Positions 50,798 through 60,394 are shown, counted from the first letter of the stretch. The stretch: DNA of 64,000 nt from Flammeovirga sp. OC4 (GCF_000812565.1 NZ_JTAM01000010.1:62001-126000), one strand, 5' to 3'. A program made the numbers and translations. Notes: generated by a model not told the origin, from the sequence alone.

Positions 50798-51880
50798 TTA
50801 CTTGTTAAATGACATCATTTTTTGAACTACCATCATGATTCTATCTAACATAAAACCAATCATACCGATCACGAACATGGCTACGATGATCTTTGCATTT
50901 GAATCACTTGCACCGTTTTGGAATTCTTCCCAAACAAATGAACCTAATCCTGGTGACTGTGCTAATAACTCAATCGCAATCAATACCATCCATGCTACTG
51001 AAAGTGTAATTCTCAAACCTGTGAAAATCATTGGAAGTGACGATGGCAATACTACCTTGAAAATGTTTTGACCGATGCTAAGCTTCAATACCTTAGCAAC
51101 ATTCACGAAATCCTTATCTACAGTGGAAACCCCCATACTTGTGTTGACTAACGTTGCCCACATTGAACATAAACCTACTGAGATAAATGAGATCATAAAC
51201 GATTTATCCATATCCGAGTCAGACATTACTGTCTTCACGATCATAAATACTAATAATAACCATACTACTGGCGATACTGGCTTCAAAATCTGGATTAACC
51301 AGTTAAATGAAGTTCTTAATGTTGTACTCAAACCAATTATAATACCGATAGGAATAGCAATAAATGCCGCTAATAAAAATCCTGCGAATACTGTTTTCAA
51401 ACTTGTTTTGATCTGATCTACAAATGAAGGTCTACCTGTATAAGTAATTGGGTCTTGACCTTTTGCAATTCTTTTTTCGTTTGTTTTAGCTACTTTTAAT
51501 TCAAATGCATCTTTCTTCGCTGAAATGATCTTGTGATCTGCTAATAATGAAAGGTATGCATCCCATACTTTTGCTGGAGATGGTAATGTGTTGGGCTGAC
51601 AGCTTACATCACCTGAAATGATACAGTTTTGCATTTCTAGTGCACCTGCCTCGCCTCTTTCTGTTCTTGCCTTCTCAATCTTTGCTGTCGCCTCTTTGTT
51701 AAATAAATAAGTTGCACCTGCGTGCCAGATACCAATAAATAATAAAATTGATAAAAGTGGATAGATATAAGACTTTAATAACGCTTGTACATTTTTTTGT
51801 ACTTCCTCACCTTTGATGACGCTAATCCATGGTGCTAGAAAGGCTTGGATTCCGGTTAATTGCAGTATTCTCTCTTTCAT
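50798..51880 (-). CDS. nrtB: Nitrate/nitrite ABC transporter, permease subunit
   Basis: 360 residues, longer than most NrtB proteins because of an N-terminal region: one membrane helix at about 38-56, then a ~100-residue periplasmic loop with two Cys ([12 protein letters not shown]) before the usual five to six helices (about 150-350). The EAA-type loop is at [23 protein letters not shown], the contact site for the ATPases. Third gene of the operon, 153 bp after the binding-protein gene. Confidence 0.92.
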   Translation of the reverse strand: MKERILQLTGIQAFLAPWISVIKGEEVQKNVQALLKSYIYPLLSILLFIGIWHAGATYLFNKEATAKIEKARTERGEAGALEMQNCIISGDVSCQPNTLPSPAKVWDAYLSLLADHKIISAKKDAFELKVAKTNEKRIAKGQDPITYTGRPSFVDQIKTSLKTVFAGFLLAAFIAIPIGIIIGLSTTLRTSFNWLIQILKPVSPVVWLLLVFMIVKTVMSDSDMDKSFMISFISVGLCSMWATLVNTSMGVSTVDKDFVNVAKVLKLSIGQNIFKVVLPSSLPMIFTGLRITLSVAWMVLIAIELLAQSPGLGSFVWEEFQNGASDSNAKIIVAMFVIGMIGFMLDRIMMVVQKMMSFNK

Positions 51881-52033
51881 GATAGTATTATTCTTTTAGT
51901 TCCTTTTGTAAATTGATTATTATGATTTCTGTCAGTTTAGTAGAAGTAGAATGGATGATAAGGGTGATGCAGTACCACATGTAGGTGTAAGCCCTGCACC
52001 CCCCTTGTACAATCTAACTTTGAAGAATGATTA

Positions 52034-53437
52034 TTACATTGCTTCGTCTTTATTACCTATTTCGAAGCTATTGATGTAACCTAGTGGGTCTTTACCATCA
52101 AATAGTTTTCCATCGATAAAATCTTTTGTTGGAGCTTTATATCCATCAGTTTGAGGAATGTCAGACTTTGATAAGTGACCTTCTTCTACTAATAGGTTAG
52201 CTGCTTTTAACCAGATATCAGGTCTGTAGATATCTTTGATTGTTTCGTCATACCATCCTTTAGCTTTAGCTGTTGGAATTTGTCCCCATCTTCTCATTTG
52301 AGTTAAGAACCACACACCATCTGAATAGAATGGATAAGTTGCATGATGACGGAAGAATACGTTGAAGTCAGGCATTGAACGCTTGTCACCTTTCTCAAAT
52401 TCGAAAGTACCTGTCATAGAGTTAGCGATTACAACTGAATCAGCACCTACGTATTCTGGCATTGATAAGATACCAACTGCTTTTGCTCTGTTTCCTGGCT
52501 CATCTAACCACTTACCTGCTCTAATTAATGCTTTTGTTACCGCTACAGAAGTATTAGGATATTTCTCAGTAAATTCTTTTGTCATTACGAATACTTTCTC
52601 TGGGTTGTTTTTCCAGATATCGTAGTTTGTAGTCACTGGAACACCAATTCCTTTAAATACCGCTTGTTGGTTCCAAGGCTCACCTACACAATATCCGTAG
52701 ATAGTACCTGCTTCAAGTGTAGCTGGCATTTGTGGTGGAGGAGTTACTGACAATAATACGTCTGCATCTACTTGACCTTGAATGTTTTCTTTAGTATACA
52801 TACCTGGGTGAACACCTGCTGCTGCTAACCAGTAACGAATCTCATAGTTGTGTGTTGAAACTGGGAATACCATACCCATTTTGAAAGCTTTACCGTCGTT
52901 TTTGTACTCTTTGATTACTGGTACTAAAGCGTCTGCTTTGATAGGGTGAACTGGCTTACCATCTTTCATTGGTACATTAGCTTTCATCTTTGACCAAACA
53001 TCGTTCGATACCGTGATACCGTTACCGTTTAAGTCCATTGAGAATGAAGTTACTAAGTCTGCTTGACGACCAAATCCAGCACCTGCTGCGATTGGTTGAC
53101 CTGCTAACATATGAGAACCATCTAACTCACCGTCAATTACACGGTCCAAAACGTTTTTCCAGTTTGATTGAGCTTCGATTGTTACGAATAATCCTTCATC
53201 TTCGAAGTATCCTAACTCTTTAGCAATTGCTAAAGGAGCCATATCTGTTAATTTGATGAAACCAAAAGTTAATTGTGGCTTTTCAATGTCTAACTGATTA
53301 GTTGATGACTCTTCAGCTGAAACAGTTACTGAATTTTGTGTTTCTGAAGAAGAAGTTTTAGAACCACTACAGTTGAATAGCATCCCTGCCAGCGATAACG
53401 CTACAAGTGACGAGATGATTGAGTTGAACTTTTTCAT
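52034..53437 (-). CDS. nrtA: Nitrate/nitrite ABC transporter, substrate-binding lipoprotein (NrtA/CmpA-like)
   Basis: 467 residues. Lipoprotein signal with lipobox LFNC (Cys23) and a Ser-rich linker. The mature part follows the NrtA/CmpA family: [26 protein letters not shown], a HMLAGQP segment, GYCVGEPWN and [13 protein letters not shown]. It captures the anion in the periplasm and presents it to NrtB. Which anion is bound cannot be fixed without aligning pocket residues. It follows the porin gene by 21 bp. Confidence 0.92.
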   Translation of the reverse strand: MKKFNSIISSLVALSLAGMLFNCSGSKTSSSETQNSVTVSAEESSTNQLDIEKPQLTFGFIKLTDMAPLAIAKELGYFEDEGLFVTIEAQSNWKNVLDRVIDGELDGSHMLAGQPIAAGAGFGRQADLVTSFSMDLNGNGITVSNDVWSKMKANVPMKDGKPVHPIKADALVPVIKEYKNDGKAFKMGMVFPVSTHNYEIRYWLAAAGVHPGMYTKENIQGQVDADVLLSVTPPPQMPATLEAGTIYGYCVGEPWNQQAVFKGIGVPVTTNYDIWKNNPEKVFVMTKEFTEKYPNTSVAVTKALIRAGKWLDEPGNRAKAVGILSMPEYVGADSVVIANSMTGTFEFEKGDKRSMPDFNVFFRHHATYPFYSDGVWFLTQMRRWGQIPTAKAKGWYDETIKDIYRPDIWLKAANLLVEEGHLSKSDIPQTDGYKAPTKDFIDGKLFDGKDPLGYINSFEIGNKDEAM

Positions 53438-53458
53438 GAGTAATAAGATTTTTATTGA

Positions 53459-54736
53459 TTATTTAGATGCCTTTGAAGTAAATAATGTTGGCTTGAATGT
53501 AAGCATTACGAATGCCCAGTTGTTGATTAAGTCGTTGTTACCACCTTTCAATGCTACCATGTTGTCTGTAGCGAACATTTGAGAGTAACCTACTACTAAT
53601 GAAGCATCTTTACCTAATGATTTAGCGTAGATTAAGTCTACTTCAGTACCTAAGTTAGAACCATCTAATTCCATTGGTGAGTCTCCTGAACCATATTTTG
53701 TTTGCTCAGCCATGAATTGGTGCAATTGAACTTTGAATGTACCTTTTGCTACTTTGAAAGCAGTGTTTAAGTAAATATCTTGTAAACCTACGTTTCCGTG
53801 ACCGTTACCTACGTAGAAGTAATCCATGAAACCGTTGAATTTGTGGTTAGTACCGTAAGCTGGAGCAAAAGCGTTGCTTTCTGCAGAAGTCACGTCATTA
53901 CCTGATAATACTTGGTAACCTAAAGTGATTGGAGTAACCTTTGTTTTTAAAGTAAGGTTTAAGTCAATCATGTAAGCGTTTACATCTGCAGCTCTGAAGC
54001 TACCTGTTTGGTAGTAACCTTCACCAGCTACTGTGATAGCACCGAATGATCTGCTACCTACTAAACCTAATGTTTGTCTTTGTGACACACTGTCAGAAGT
54101 TGCACCATATTGGTAACCGTCGTTGAATACTAAAGCTGAAACTTTACCATTTTCCCAGTCTTTGTGAGCCCATAAGTATTGGAAAGACTTATAACTGTTA
54201 ACACCTGCGTAATCGTTACCTACTAACATACCTGGCTCGAAACCAGATTGGTTAAATGCGAAACCTGCATGAAGCTTTAATTTAGAAGCTTTATCATCAT
54301 AGATAAATAAAGCAGCATCATGTCTTCTACCTTGTTGTGCCCATTCTAAACCACCTAAGAATCTTTGGTTATCATAAGAGATCATTTGACGACCTACTTT
54401 TAAACCAAATTTATCAGTGAAGTTGTATTGTGCCCAAGCCTCAGAAATATTAGTTAAAGCATTTGGATCTGTCTTATAAATTTGATTTGTAGAACCCCAC
54501 ACACGAACATCTTGCAAAGAAAGTCTCATTGTAAATTTGTCTGACTTATAATCAAGGTTTAATCTTGATCTTTGCTCTGTAAAGAACGCAGGCTCTTGAG
54601 TATCTGTTCTCAACTTCTTGAAACCATTTCTTAATTCAGAACGTGGTCTAATTTCAGCTGAAATTTTGAACTCTTGTGCAGTAGCCTGGAACCCTACACC
54701 TAATAGCAATACGATAGCGTAAATAAACTTTTTCAT
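53459..54736 (-). CDS. Alginate-export-like outer-membrane porin of the nitrate operon
   Basis: 425 residues. Signal peptide at about 1-20 (ending ATAQ), then a beta-rich body: RPRSELRNGF, repeated aromatic-ended strands, FGLKVGRQMISYDNQRFLGG, typical of the alginate_exp (AlgE/OprD-like) barrel family. As the first gene of the nrt operon it probably lets nitrate or nitrite cross the outer membrane; this function is inferred from position. No alginate genes are near. Confidence 0.85.
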   Translation of the reverse strand: MKKFIYAIVLLLGVGFQATAQEFKISAEIRPRSELRNGFKKLRTDTQEPAFFTEQRSRLNLDYKSDKFTMRLSLQDVRVWGSTNQIYKTDPNALTNISEAWAQYNFTDKFGLKVGRQMISYDNQRFLGGLEWAQQGRRHDAALFIYDDKASKLKLHAGFAFNQSGFEPGMLVGNDYAGVNSYKSFQYLWAHKDWENGKVSALVFNDGYQYGATSDSVSQRQTLGLVGSRSFGAITVAGEGYYQTGSFRAADVNAYMIDLNLTLKTKVTPITLGYQVLSGNDVTSAESNAFAPAYGTNHKFNGFMDYFYVGNGHGNVGLQDIYLNTAFKVAKGTFKVQLHQFMAEQTKYGSGDSPMELDGSNLGTEVDLIYAKSLGKDASLVVGYSQMFATDNMVALKGGNNDLINNWAFVMLTFKPTLFTSKASK

Positions 54737-54934
54737 TAGCCTTAAGTTTGTTAAACTGATTGAAGTGTTTAAGTAATTATACTTAGATTATACGCAAACA
54801 TAGAGCGATCCTGAAAGAATATAAACGGTATTTTTCATAAAAAAATATGTTTTTTAAACATTTTAAAAACTGCTATTTAACATATTTACACTTCTAGTTC
54901 ATTGAAAATCAATTTAATAAACTATTTAAGTACA

Positions 54935-55026
54935 ACTACTTAAATAATTAAGTAAGTAAAAAACACTACTTAATTTTATACTTATTTTTACGTATTTACT
55001 GAAAAAATTAGGCTTTGACTACTTAA
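54935..55026. repeat. Three direct ACTACTTAA repeats upstream of the nitrate operon
   Basis: ACTACTTAA occurs at 54935-54943, 54965-54973 (30 bp apart) and 55018-55026. The nearest copy is about 200 bp upstream of the porin start. The 30-bp distance equals about three DNA turns. Around them are many AGTA/TACT half-sites. They may be activator sites. Confidence 0.4.
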
Positions 55027-55041
55027 AAAGTGAAGACACAA

Positions 55042-55073
55042 AAAAAACTGCTTCAAAGCTGAAACAGTTTTTT
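55042..55073 (-). terminator. Terminator after the 120-residue hypothetical gene
   Basis: AAAAAACTG (55042-55050) pairs with CAGTTTTTT (55065-55073), giving a T-run in both directions. Confidence 0.8.
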
Positions 55074-55106
55074 AAATACTTTATCTATAATTTTTCTATA
55101 ATTTTT

Positions 55107-55469
55107 CTACAATGTCGGTGTAAATTTCTTCATAGATAAGCGGGCATCTTGCTGTGCCTGTCTCACCCATCTTTTGAATAACTCCATTTTTCTATTCAAA
55201 TCTTCAGGGTTTTGCCCAACTATGGTCTTGTACACCACAAGCTCGTTGTGATTAACATCTTCAATCTGAAAGTCCTCTCTAAAACGATGATTACATAAAA
55301 GCTCTTTTATGATGTTCTCGGTTCCTTCACGACTTTCAAAAACGTCATCACTTAATACTTTAAAAGCGAAAGTGGCAGAGTGTACAATACCCTGTCTTAC
55401 TTTCAAACTCCATTTGAAATCAAGTTCAAATGGAATAGTATCCAATAATGTCGAATTGAACTGATTCAT
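55107..55469 (-). CDS. Hypothetical cytosolic protein
   Basis: 120 residues, mixed alpha/beta, no signal peptide or membrane helix. Features seen: an N-terminal acidic-hydrophobic alternation (LLDTIPFELDFKWSLKV), a central helix (GTENIIKELLCNH), and a C-terminal charged helix (DLNRKMELFKRWVRQAQQDARL). I do not recognise the family. Its own -7 box (TATTTTTG) and terminator make it a stand-alone unit upstream of the nitrate operon. Confidence 0.7.
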   Translation of the reverse strand: MNQFNSTLLDTIPFELDFKWSLKVRQGIVHSATFAFKVLSDDVFESREGTENIIKELLCNHRFREDFQIEDVNHNELVVYKTIVGQNPEDLNRKMELFKRWVRQAQQDARLSMKKFTPTL

Positions 55470-55772
55470 ATTTTAGGTCTTTATGGTATGTGTTTAAGAT
55501 ATGGTAACACAAAAATAAACCATAGAGATTAAGTTCCCTAACTTTACAAACGTAAATATCACACTTTTGTATAAGTTTTAAGAAATTATATTATTTAAAT
55601 ACCATAAGTTCTTTTATTATGAATATTTCATGATTTTAAAAAAGACACAAGTGCTGTTATTATATTTTTCTTTGATCAAATTAAGAACAGAAAGACGGGT
55701 AAACAGTTTATTTTCTTTAATAAGGTTATTACAGTTCCATATAATAGGTGAGCAAACTATATTTTAAGAATA
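55470..55772. other. AT-rich intergenic region upstream of the 120-residue gene
   Basis: It contains the promoter below (55510-55517) and otherwise nothing I can name. The truncated repeat copy C begins directly after it. Confidence 0.4.
55510..55517 (-). promoter_or_regulatory. Predicted -7 box (TATTTTTG)
   Basis: An exact TAnnTTTG match on the minus strand, 40 bp before the ATG at 55469. The -33 element is not obvious. Confidence 0.45.
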
Positions 55773-55910
55773 TATGGAATTTAGCTTTTGACATCAAAGC
55801 CTGGCTTTTTTACTTCGATGTTTTAGCAATGGAAAAATGAAGAAGAAGGAAACCTGAAAGTAAAACATTAAAAAACTACAGCCCCCCATTGATAGTTTAC
55901 AATAAATAAG
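55773..55910 (+). repeat. Truncated copy C of the 400-bp element
   Basis: It matches the last ~140 bp of copy B, from GGAATTTAGCTTTTGAC through TGGAAAAATGAAGAAGAAGG, to a right-end inverted repeat whose complement reads TTATTGTAAACTA. The left two thirds, including both hairpins of the module, are missing. Confidence 0.75.
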
Positions 55911-55936
55911 GCCCAAGATTTTTCACCTTGAGCCTT
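55908..55936 (-). terminator. Terminator after the FAD oxidoreductase gene
   Basis: AAGGCCCAAG (55908-55917) pairs with CTTGAGCCTT (55927-55936), with a G-U pair in minus-strand RNA, then ATTTATT. Confidence 0.75.
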
Positions 55937-55961
55937 ATCTACTTTAGATTAACTACAACTA

Positions 55962-57122
55962 TTAAATCAATGCTGCTTCAGGTCGCTCACTAATTCCCAT
56001 CCATTTATTGATATGCTTTTCGGCTAAACCAAATGATAATGTCATCCCATTTCCACCTAAACCATTTACTAAATGAACATTTTCTTCCACTTCAGCGTGA
56101 AAATAAGTATTACCTATAGTTTTTAAATAAGTACCATTCCACGTTTCCTGTACTTTGAATTCACCTAAATCAACAACTTCTTTCATTTCTTGAAGTAAAA
56201 AATCATTGATTTCATTATTGTTCTTGAATTTTTCTGATCCATATTCATGAGAGTCTCCCAAAATGACGTCTTTACTTGGAGTCGTCCCGATCATCAGATT
56301 AATTCCCCATTCATTTAATAATGGTGAGTTCGCATTGATTTGTTCCTTTAATTTGCTCATTGATGGACAAATCTCAAAAGAAGAGTAATGCGTCAATGAA
56401 GTTCCTGTAGCAATTGGAAGTTTTGGCAACTTTGTCTTATCATGTACTTTCAATTTCATCATTTGAAGGGTACATAAAGTAGTATTCTGCTTTTTTATCT
56501 CCTCTGGAAATAAGCTATAAATGTCACTTCCTGTTGAAAGCAAAACCTTATTGGTAGTCAGAGTTCTTGCACTCGTTATCACTTTACCTGTTTCTACATG
56601 TAATATTGGTTCCGAGAAAAAGATATCTACTCCCTTAAATTTAAGGTATTCTATCAATTGGAAGATTGCCTGAAAAGGAGATACTTGAATTTCAGTACTA
56701 CTGAGTAAGCCTGTTTGAATCGTTGAGGATGCTAATGAAGGAATATATTTTCCTAACTCATCTCTATTTAAAAGTGTTGTGTCATACGGTTGGTTTTGAG
56801 TAAGTGTATGAAACTCTTCCAACACATCTGCTTCTGTTTTTGAATTGGCTAAAAATAAAGAACCTCTTTTTCGGGCCCAAATTTTAGCTTCTTGGATCAT
56901 CTGCAACCATACTTCCCTACTTCTGACCGCAAGGTCAAGGTGTTCTCCATGTTGTTGTCCGATAAGCCAGTAGAAGCCAAAGTTTCTTACAGAGGCACCC
57001 ATTGGTTTGGGAGTTCTTTCAATAACGGCTACTTTCCATCCTTTTTTGACTGCAGCTAAAGCATGTGATAATCCTACAATTCCAGCTCCTCCGATAATTA
57101 AATCATAAGTATTACTTTTCAT
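55962..57122 (-). CDS. FAD-dependent oxidoreductase (TIGR03364-like, DadA/glycine-oxidase superfamily)
   Basis: About 386 residues from the ATG at 57122 (MKSNTYDLIIGGAG), chosen because the dinucleotide fold normally starts within the first ten residues; the frame upstream to 57182 adds 20 residues of non-family sequence. FAD-binding GGAGIVGLSHALAA; ASVRNFGFYWLIGQQHGEHLDLA is a marker of the TIGR03364 group; the C-terminal ending NGLGGNGMTLSFGLAEKH contacts FAD. Members oxidise amines, some in phosphonate breakdown, but no phosphonate genes are present. Single-gene unit. Confidence 0.87.
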   Translation of the reverse strand: MKSNTYDLIIGGAGIVGLSHALAAVKKGWKVAVIERTPKPMGASVRNFGFYWLIGQQHGEHLDLAVRSREVWLQMIQEAKIWARKRGSLFLANSKTEADVLEEFHTLTQNQPYDTTLLNRDELGKYIPSLASSTIQTGLLSSTEIQVSPFQAIFQLIEYLKFKGVDIFFSEPILHVETGKVITSARTLTTNKVLLSTGSDIYSLFPEEIKKQNTTLCTLQMMKLKVHDKTKLPKLPIATGTSLTHYSSFEICPSMSKLKEQINANSPLLNEWGINLMIGTTPSKDVILGDSHEYGSEKFKNNNEINDFLLQEMKEVVDLGEFKVQETWNGTYLKTIGNTYFHAEVEENVHLVNGLGGNGMTLSFGLAEKHINKWMGISERPEAALI

Positions 57123-57327
57123 AATGTTCAGCACATTGGGTTTCATTACTTTACGTGCTCTAATATTACAAGAAGTAAGCAACTTAATGATGTATTAATA
57201 GTAAACTATAGATGAATTATAAGGGCAAAATAAGCTACTCATATTTCTTTTTTTATCTCAATGTTATCTTCATTTACGAAAAATAAATATCCTACAAAAA
57301 TGAATTAGTATATTACAAATCAACAAT

Positions 57328-58860
57328 TTAATTCCCCGTTGTTCCTTCAGGATTAATGAAGACAAATTGTCCTCCTTCATCACCTACTTGAAACAAGACA
57401 CCAAATTGTGGTACATTATAACTGTTGTTTCCTACCGCCTCATTGAAACTATAAAACAAAGAAGATGCGGTCATATATTTCTTTTTGTTTTCTTTTAAAG
57501 CTTTCAATAGGTATTTCATAAAAACACTTTCATCTGGCACTGTCTTCAAAGTACCGCTTGTCATCCCTTTTCGACTGACTTTATTATAAGATTGCACAAT
57601 GCTTCTTCCTGCATCAGAAAAAGCAGATCGTGAAGGTTTGAAAATACTTCCTCCAAAGCAGGCGTCTGAAATCAATAAAGTGTGTTTGGAATGAATTGCA
57701 TCAATTTTTGTTCTTAAACCTGAATTGGCAATCCACCCAGAATCATCACCTTCTTCTGCATTGGAGGGCAACCAATACCCTTCTTTTACTTTATCATCAT
57801 AAAATCCATGACCTGCGTAGAAAATGATCAAATTATCATTTTTGGTAATTCGGTTTCTTAATTGATTAAAGGCTTTATAAATCTGTGATCGATTGGGATC
57901 TTGAAGAAAAACGATATTCTCTGAAGCAAAACTGTATTTAGAAACCAAAATATCTCTGAATAGTTTGGCATCTCTTATTGGAAATTGTAAATCTTTAATT
58001 GAGTTATGGGTGTAATTCTGAACCCCAATAATTAATGCATAATAATTTCCTTTTACATTGGTAGAAGAACCTGTTTTATCTTTAATTACTTTTAATGCCC
58101 TGGTTTCACTTTTGGTTTCTTCTTTCTTTGGTTCAGGCGGGTTTGATACTATTGTCTGCACTGATTTGTAATGCTGAGATTGAATTTCCTCCGTTGATTT
58201 CTCTTCTGTATTATTCACTTTTGTAATTACCTCATATACTATAAATTCATCTACAGCAATAGAAGTTCCATCTGCCACAAAGCCTGTAAGGTCATGATCC
58301 GCAGGAATAGGATCTGCCTTAAAGCTGAAAAAATTGTCATCATTGACAAACAAGTGGTACTCATTTCCTATTTTTTCAACAGCAAGAATATTGAAATCAT
58401 CGTATTCTAAATAAGGGTTATCTGTCCAAGGCAATAAGTCTACCCAATATCCATCTTCTACTTTCATTACATGCACTTGTCCTTGTGCGTTAAAACCCAT
58501 TCTAAAGCCAGAGGAAAAATCTGGCGAACCTCCCCAAAACATATCATTGGAACTAGCATCTTCTCCATCCAAATAATGTACTGTTCCTTCTATTATATAA
58601 TTATCTAACTTTGGATACTTCAGCCCCCGGATCATTTTGATTGCAGGTGTTTCTCTTTCATAAGACATTAGATAGGCTAGGCCATTATGAAATTCGTAAT
58701 GTACTGCCTCTTCATCATCATAAGTGTACCCTACCCATGGATTTTCAGCATCATTAAATTCTTCTACGAAGTATTCATTAATAGTAGAGTTGTAAGCATC
58801 AACTTGAGCATAGGATATTGTCACTGAAAGTGAAAACAAAAGCAGTAATAGAGGTTTCAT
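57328..58860 (-). CDS. Secreted caspase-like (C14) protease with N-terminal LamG-like domain
   Basis: 510 residues. Signal peptide at about 1-18 (SVTISYAQ). Residues about 28-215 form a concanavalin/LamG-like sandwich (EFNDAENPWVGY, then FWGGSPDFSSGFRMGF). A Lys/Glu-rich linker (about 225-270) leads to a caspase domain with the dyad H351 (FYAGHGFYDD) and C401 (LISDACFGGS). Both catalytic residues are present, so it should be an active peptidase, metacaspase-like in preferring basic residues (inferred). Acting outside the cytoplasm, it differs from cytosolic caspases of defence systems. No partner gene is adjacent. Confidence 0.9.
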   Translation of the reverse strand: MKPLLLLLFSLSVTISYAQVDAYNSTINEYFVEEFNDAENPWVGYTYDDEEAVHYEFHNGLAYLMSYERETPAIKMIRGLKYPKLDNYIIEGTVHYLDGEDASSNDMFWGGSPDFSSGFRMGFNAQGQVHVMKVEDGYWVDLLPWTDNPYLEYDDFNILAVEKIGNEYHLFVNDDNFFSFKADPIPADHDLTGFVADGTSIAVDEFIVYEVITKVNNTEEKSTEEIQSQHYKSVQTIVSNPPEPKKEETKSETRALKVIKDKTGSSTNVKGNYYALIIGVQNYTHNSIKDLQFPIRDAKLFRDILVSKYSFASENIVFLQDPNRSQIYKAFNQLRNRITKNDNLIIFYAGHGFYDDKVKEGYWLPSNAEEGDDSGWIANSGLRTKIDAIHSKHTLLISDACFGGSIFKPSRSAFSDAGRSIVQSYNKVSRKGMTSGTLKTVPDESVFMKYLLKALKENKKKYMTASSLFYSFNEAVGNNSYNVPQFGVLFQVGDEGGQFVFINPEGTTGN

Positions 58861-58895
58861 TCTAGTTTAAATTAAATTTCTGAAGAGTGTTAGTA

Positions 58896-58903
58896 CAAAG
58901 TTA
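58896..58903 (-). promoter_or_regulatory. Predicted -7 box (TAACTTTG) of the caspase-like gene
   Basis: An exact TAnnTTTG match on the minus strand, 35 bp before the ATG at 58860. Confidence 0.5.
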
Positions 58904-59026
58904 CGGATTTAAATTTTTCAATTCTAAAGTGGATACATAATCTCCTTTTCAAAACCATTACTGCTTCTTTTTCAATTACAGCTTAAAGGATGAATGGAAC
59001 CATCCTTACTATTTAGTCAGTATCAA

Positions 59027-59305
59027 CTATTTCATATATTCCTCAAAATTCTCAATATATTCATCAAGATTTTCCTCTAACATGATTTTATATTGGGTCA
59101 CAAAATAGTCTAATACTTCCTCTTTTTTCTCTTTCATTTCTTCCTTTTCTGAAAAACCACAAGCTGTCACCCAAGCATTAAACCTAGCCACACTATACAT
59201 CATAGAAGCACTGACTTTCCCTTTTTCTGTCTCTTGTAGTTGTGAATTAGAAAGATTAATATGTTCATCAGCTCTTTCGTAAAATTTATCATCTGTTTTA
59301 CTCAT
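59027..59305 (-). CDS. DUF3144 family protein
   Basis: 92 residues, all-helical, acidic. The family pattern is clear: FYERADEHINLSN, a KVSASMMYSVARFNAWV core and a YFVTQYKIMLEENLDEYI end. The function of DUF3144 is not established. Single gene between the caspase-like gene and the siroheme gene. Confidence 0.88.
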   Translation of the reverse strand: MSKTDDKFYERADEHINLSNSQLQETEKGKVSASMMYSVARFNAWVTACGFSEKEEMKEKKEEVLDYFVTQYKIMLEENLDEYIENFEEYMK

Positions 59306-59593
59306 CGTTTACTTTATTAAAGTGAAGGTTCCCAATCTACCGTTTCTACATTAATGTAGTCTGAGAAAGATATGTAGTCTTTATCGGTAAATACAAAGTC
59401 AAAAGTAAATTATAGTTAATTCTAATTTATTTTTTGTGAGTACAACGCTAAAAAACGTATTAATAATAGAATTAGTATTAGATAATTTTGAATTTGTACT
59501 TATCTAAAATTACACAAGGTAAAAGTTATGCATATCAGTAGTATTCATTGGTTATTATATAGTTTGCTAATCATTATATAAATCATCAATTAT
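59306..59593. other. AT-rich intergenic region with a possible repeat remnant
   Basis: It contains a stretch at about 59403-59420 (AAAGTAAATTATAGTTAATT) close to the left-end sequence of copy B, followed at 59429-59456 by a ~28-bp hairpin sequence that recurs, complemented, at 25818-25845. No gene seen. Confidence 0.35.
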
Positions 59594-59641
59594 AAAAAAA
59601 CACAACAACTTAAAATTTCAAGTCATTGTGTCATCAATGTT
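59594..59641 (-). terminator. Terminator after the siroheme dehydrogenase gene
   Basis: An ACACAA...TTGTGT stem extended by AACTT/AAGT pairing lies directly after the stop codon and is followed on the minus strand by seven T residues. Confidence 0.75.
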
Positions 59642-60220
59642 TTATTCTTTTTTATCAAAAACCTGCTGAGTGATATCGTTGAGCTTTTTCACTTTAAATG
59701 CGAAATCACCTTTTAATTTATCTCGTATTGATCTGAGGTTATCTAATAACTCTTGAGTTTCATTTGGAAGGGCATCTTCTAAAAACTCTCTCATACGCTT
59801 GGCAAGTGTTGGAGATTTTCCGTTGGTAGAAATACCGATTTTCAAATCACCTCTTGTCACTACCGAACCAAGATAGAAATCACAAAGATCAGGTGTATCG
59901 GCTACATTGACCAACATTTTCCTTTTGTTTGCTTCCTTTTGGATTTCAACATGCAATCCGTAATCATCTGTTGCCAATAAAGCGATATGATGTGGATCCA
60001 AGTCTGATAATTCAAATGCTTTTTTATGCAAAGTGACATTAGGGAAGTCTTTTGCTAAATCTAATAACGCTTCTCCAAAGTCAATAGAAACAACCGATAC
60101 TACTGCATTTGGGCTGTTTTTTAGAATTGCCTCTAATTTTTCATGTCCTACATTACCACCTCCAACAATCAGTGTAGAGATTTCTGACATCTTTATAAAT
60201 ATGGGAAACATATGATTCAT
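59642..60220 (-). CDS. Precorrin-2 dehydrogenase / sirohydrochlorin ferrochelatase (Met8/CysG-N type)
   Basis: 192 residues. NAD-binding motif LIVGGGNVGHEKLEAIL near the N-terminus, then ALLATDDYGLHVEI, NVADTPDLCDFYLGSVV (substrate site) and ISTNGKSPTLAKRMRE. This is the stand-alone form of the CysG N-terminal part: it oxidises precorrin-2 to sirohydrochlorin, and inserts iron to give siroheme. It has its own promoter (60265-60294). With CobA just upstream it supplies the cofactor of the nitrite reductase. Either the first or a nearby Met (MFPIFIK) may be the true start. Confidence 0.93.
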   Translation of the reverse strand: MNHMFPIFIKMSEISTLIVGGGNVGHEKLEAILKNSPNAVVSVVSIDFGEALLDLAKDFPNVTLHKKAFELSDLDPHHIALLATDDYGLHVEIQKEANKRKMLVNVADTPDLCDFYLGSVVTRGDLKIGISTNGKSPTLAKRMREFLEDALPNETQELLDNLRSIRDKLKGDFAFKVKKLNDITQQVFDKKE

Positions 60221-60264
60221 AATAGGACGAATTTTTTTGTTTTAAAATCTTTTACTCTATACTA

Positions 60265-60294
60265 CAAATATTAAGCTACTAATGTTTAATACAA
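60265..60294 (-). promoter_or_regulatory. Predicted promoter of the siroheme dehydrogenase gene
   Basis: On the minus strand: TTG (60294-60292), a 19-bp spacer, AATATTTG (60272-60265), one mismatch from TAnnTTTG. The leader would be about 38 nt. Confidence 0.5.
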
Positions 60295-60340
60295 GGCAAT
60301 GTTTTATTACACTAGTTAAGTGATTAGTACTCAATAGAAA

Positions 60341-60368
60341 CAAAAAAAGCAGGAAATAATATCCTGCT
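60341..60368 (-). terminator. Terminator of the nirA-cobA operon
   Basis: AGCAGGA (60348-60354) pairs with TCCTGCT (60362-60368), followed on the minus strand by seven T residues. It lies about 130 bp after the cobA stop, so the transcript has a long 3' tail. Confidence 0.85.
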
Positions 60369-60394
60369 CTTCTTTAATAAAATGAGCCAAAACA

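Noticed and set aside
54935-55026. ACTACTTAA repeats considered as a CRISPR or iteron array
   Set aside because: Only three short copies at unequal spacing and no replication or cas genes nearby.
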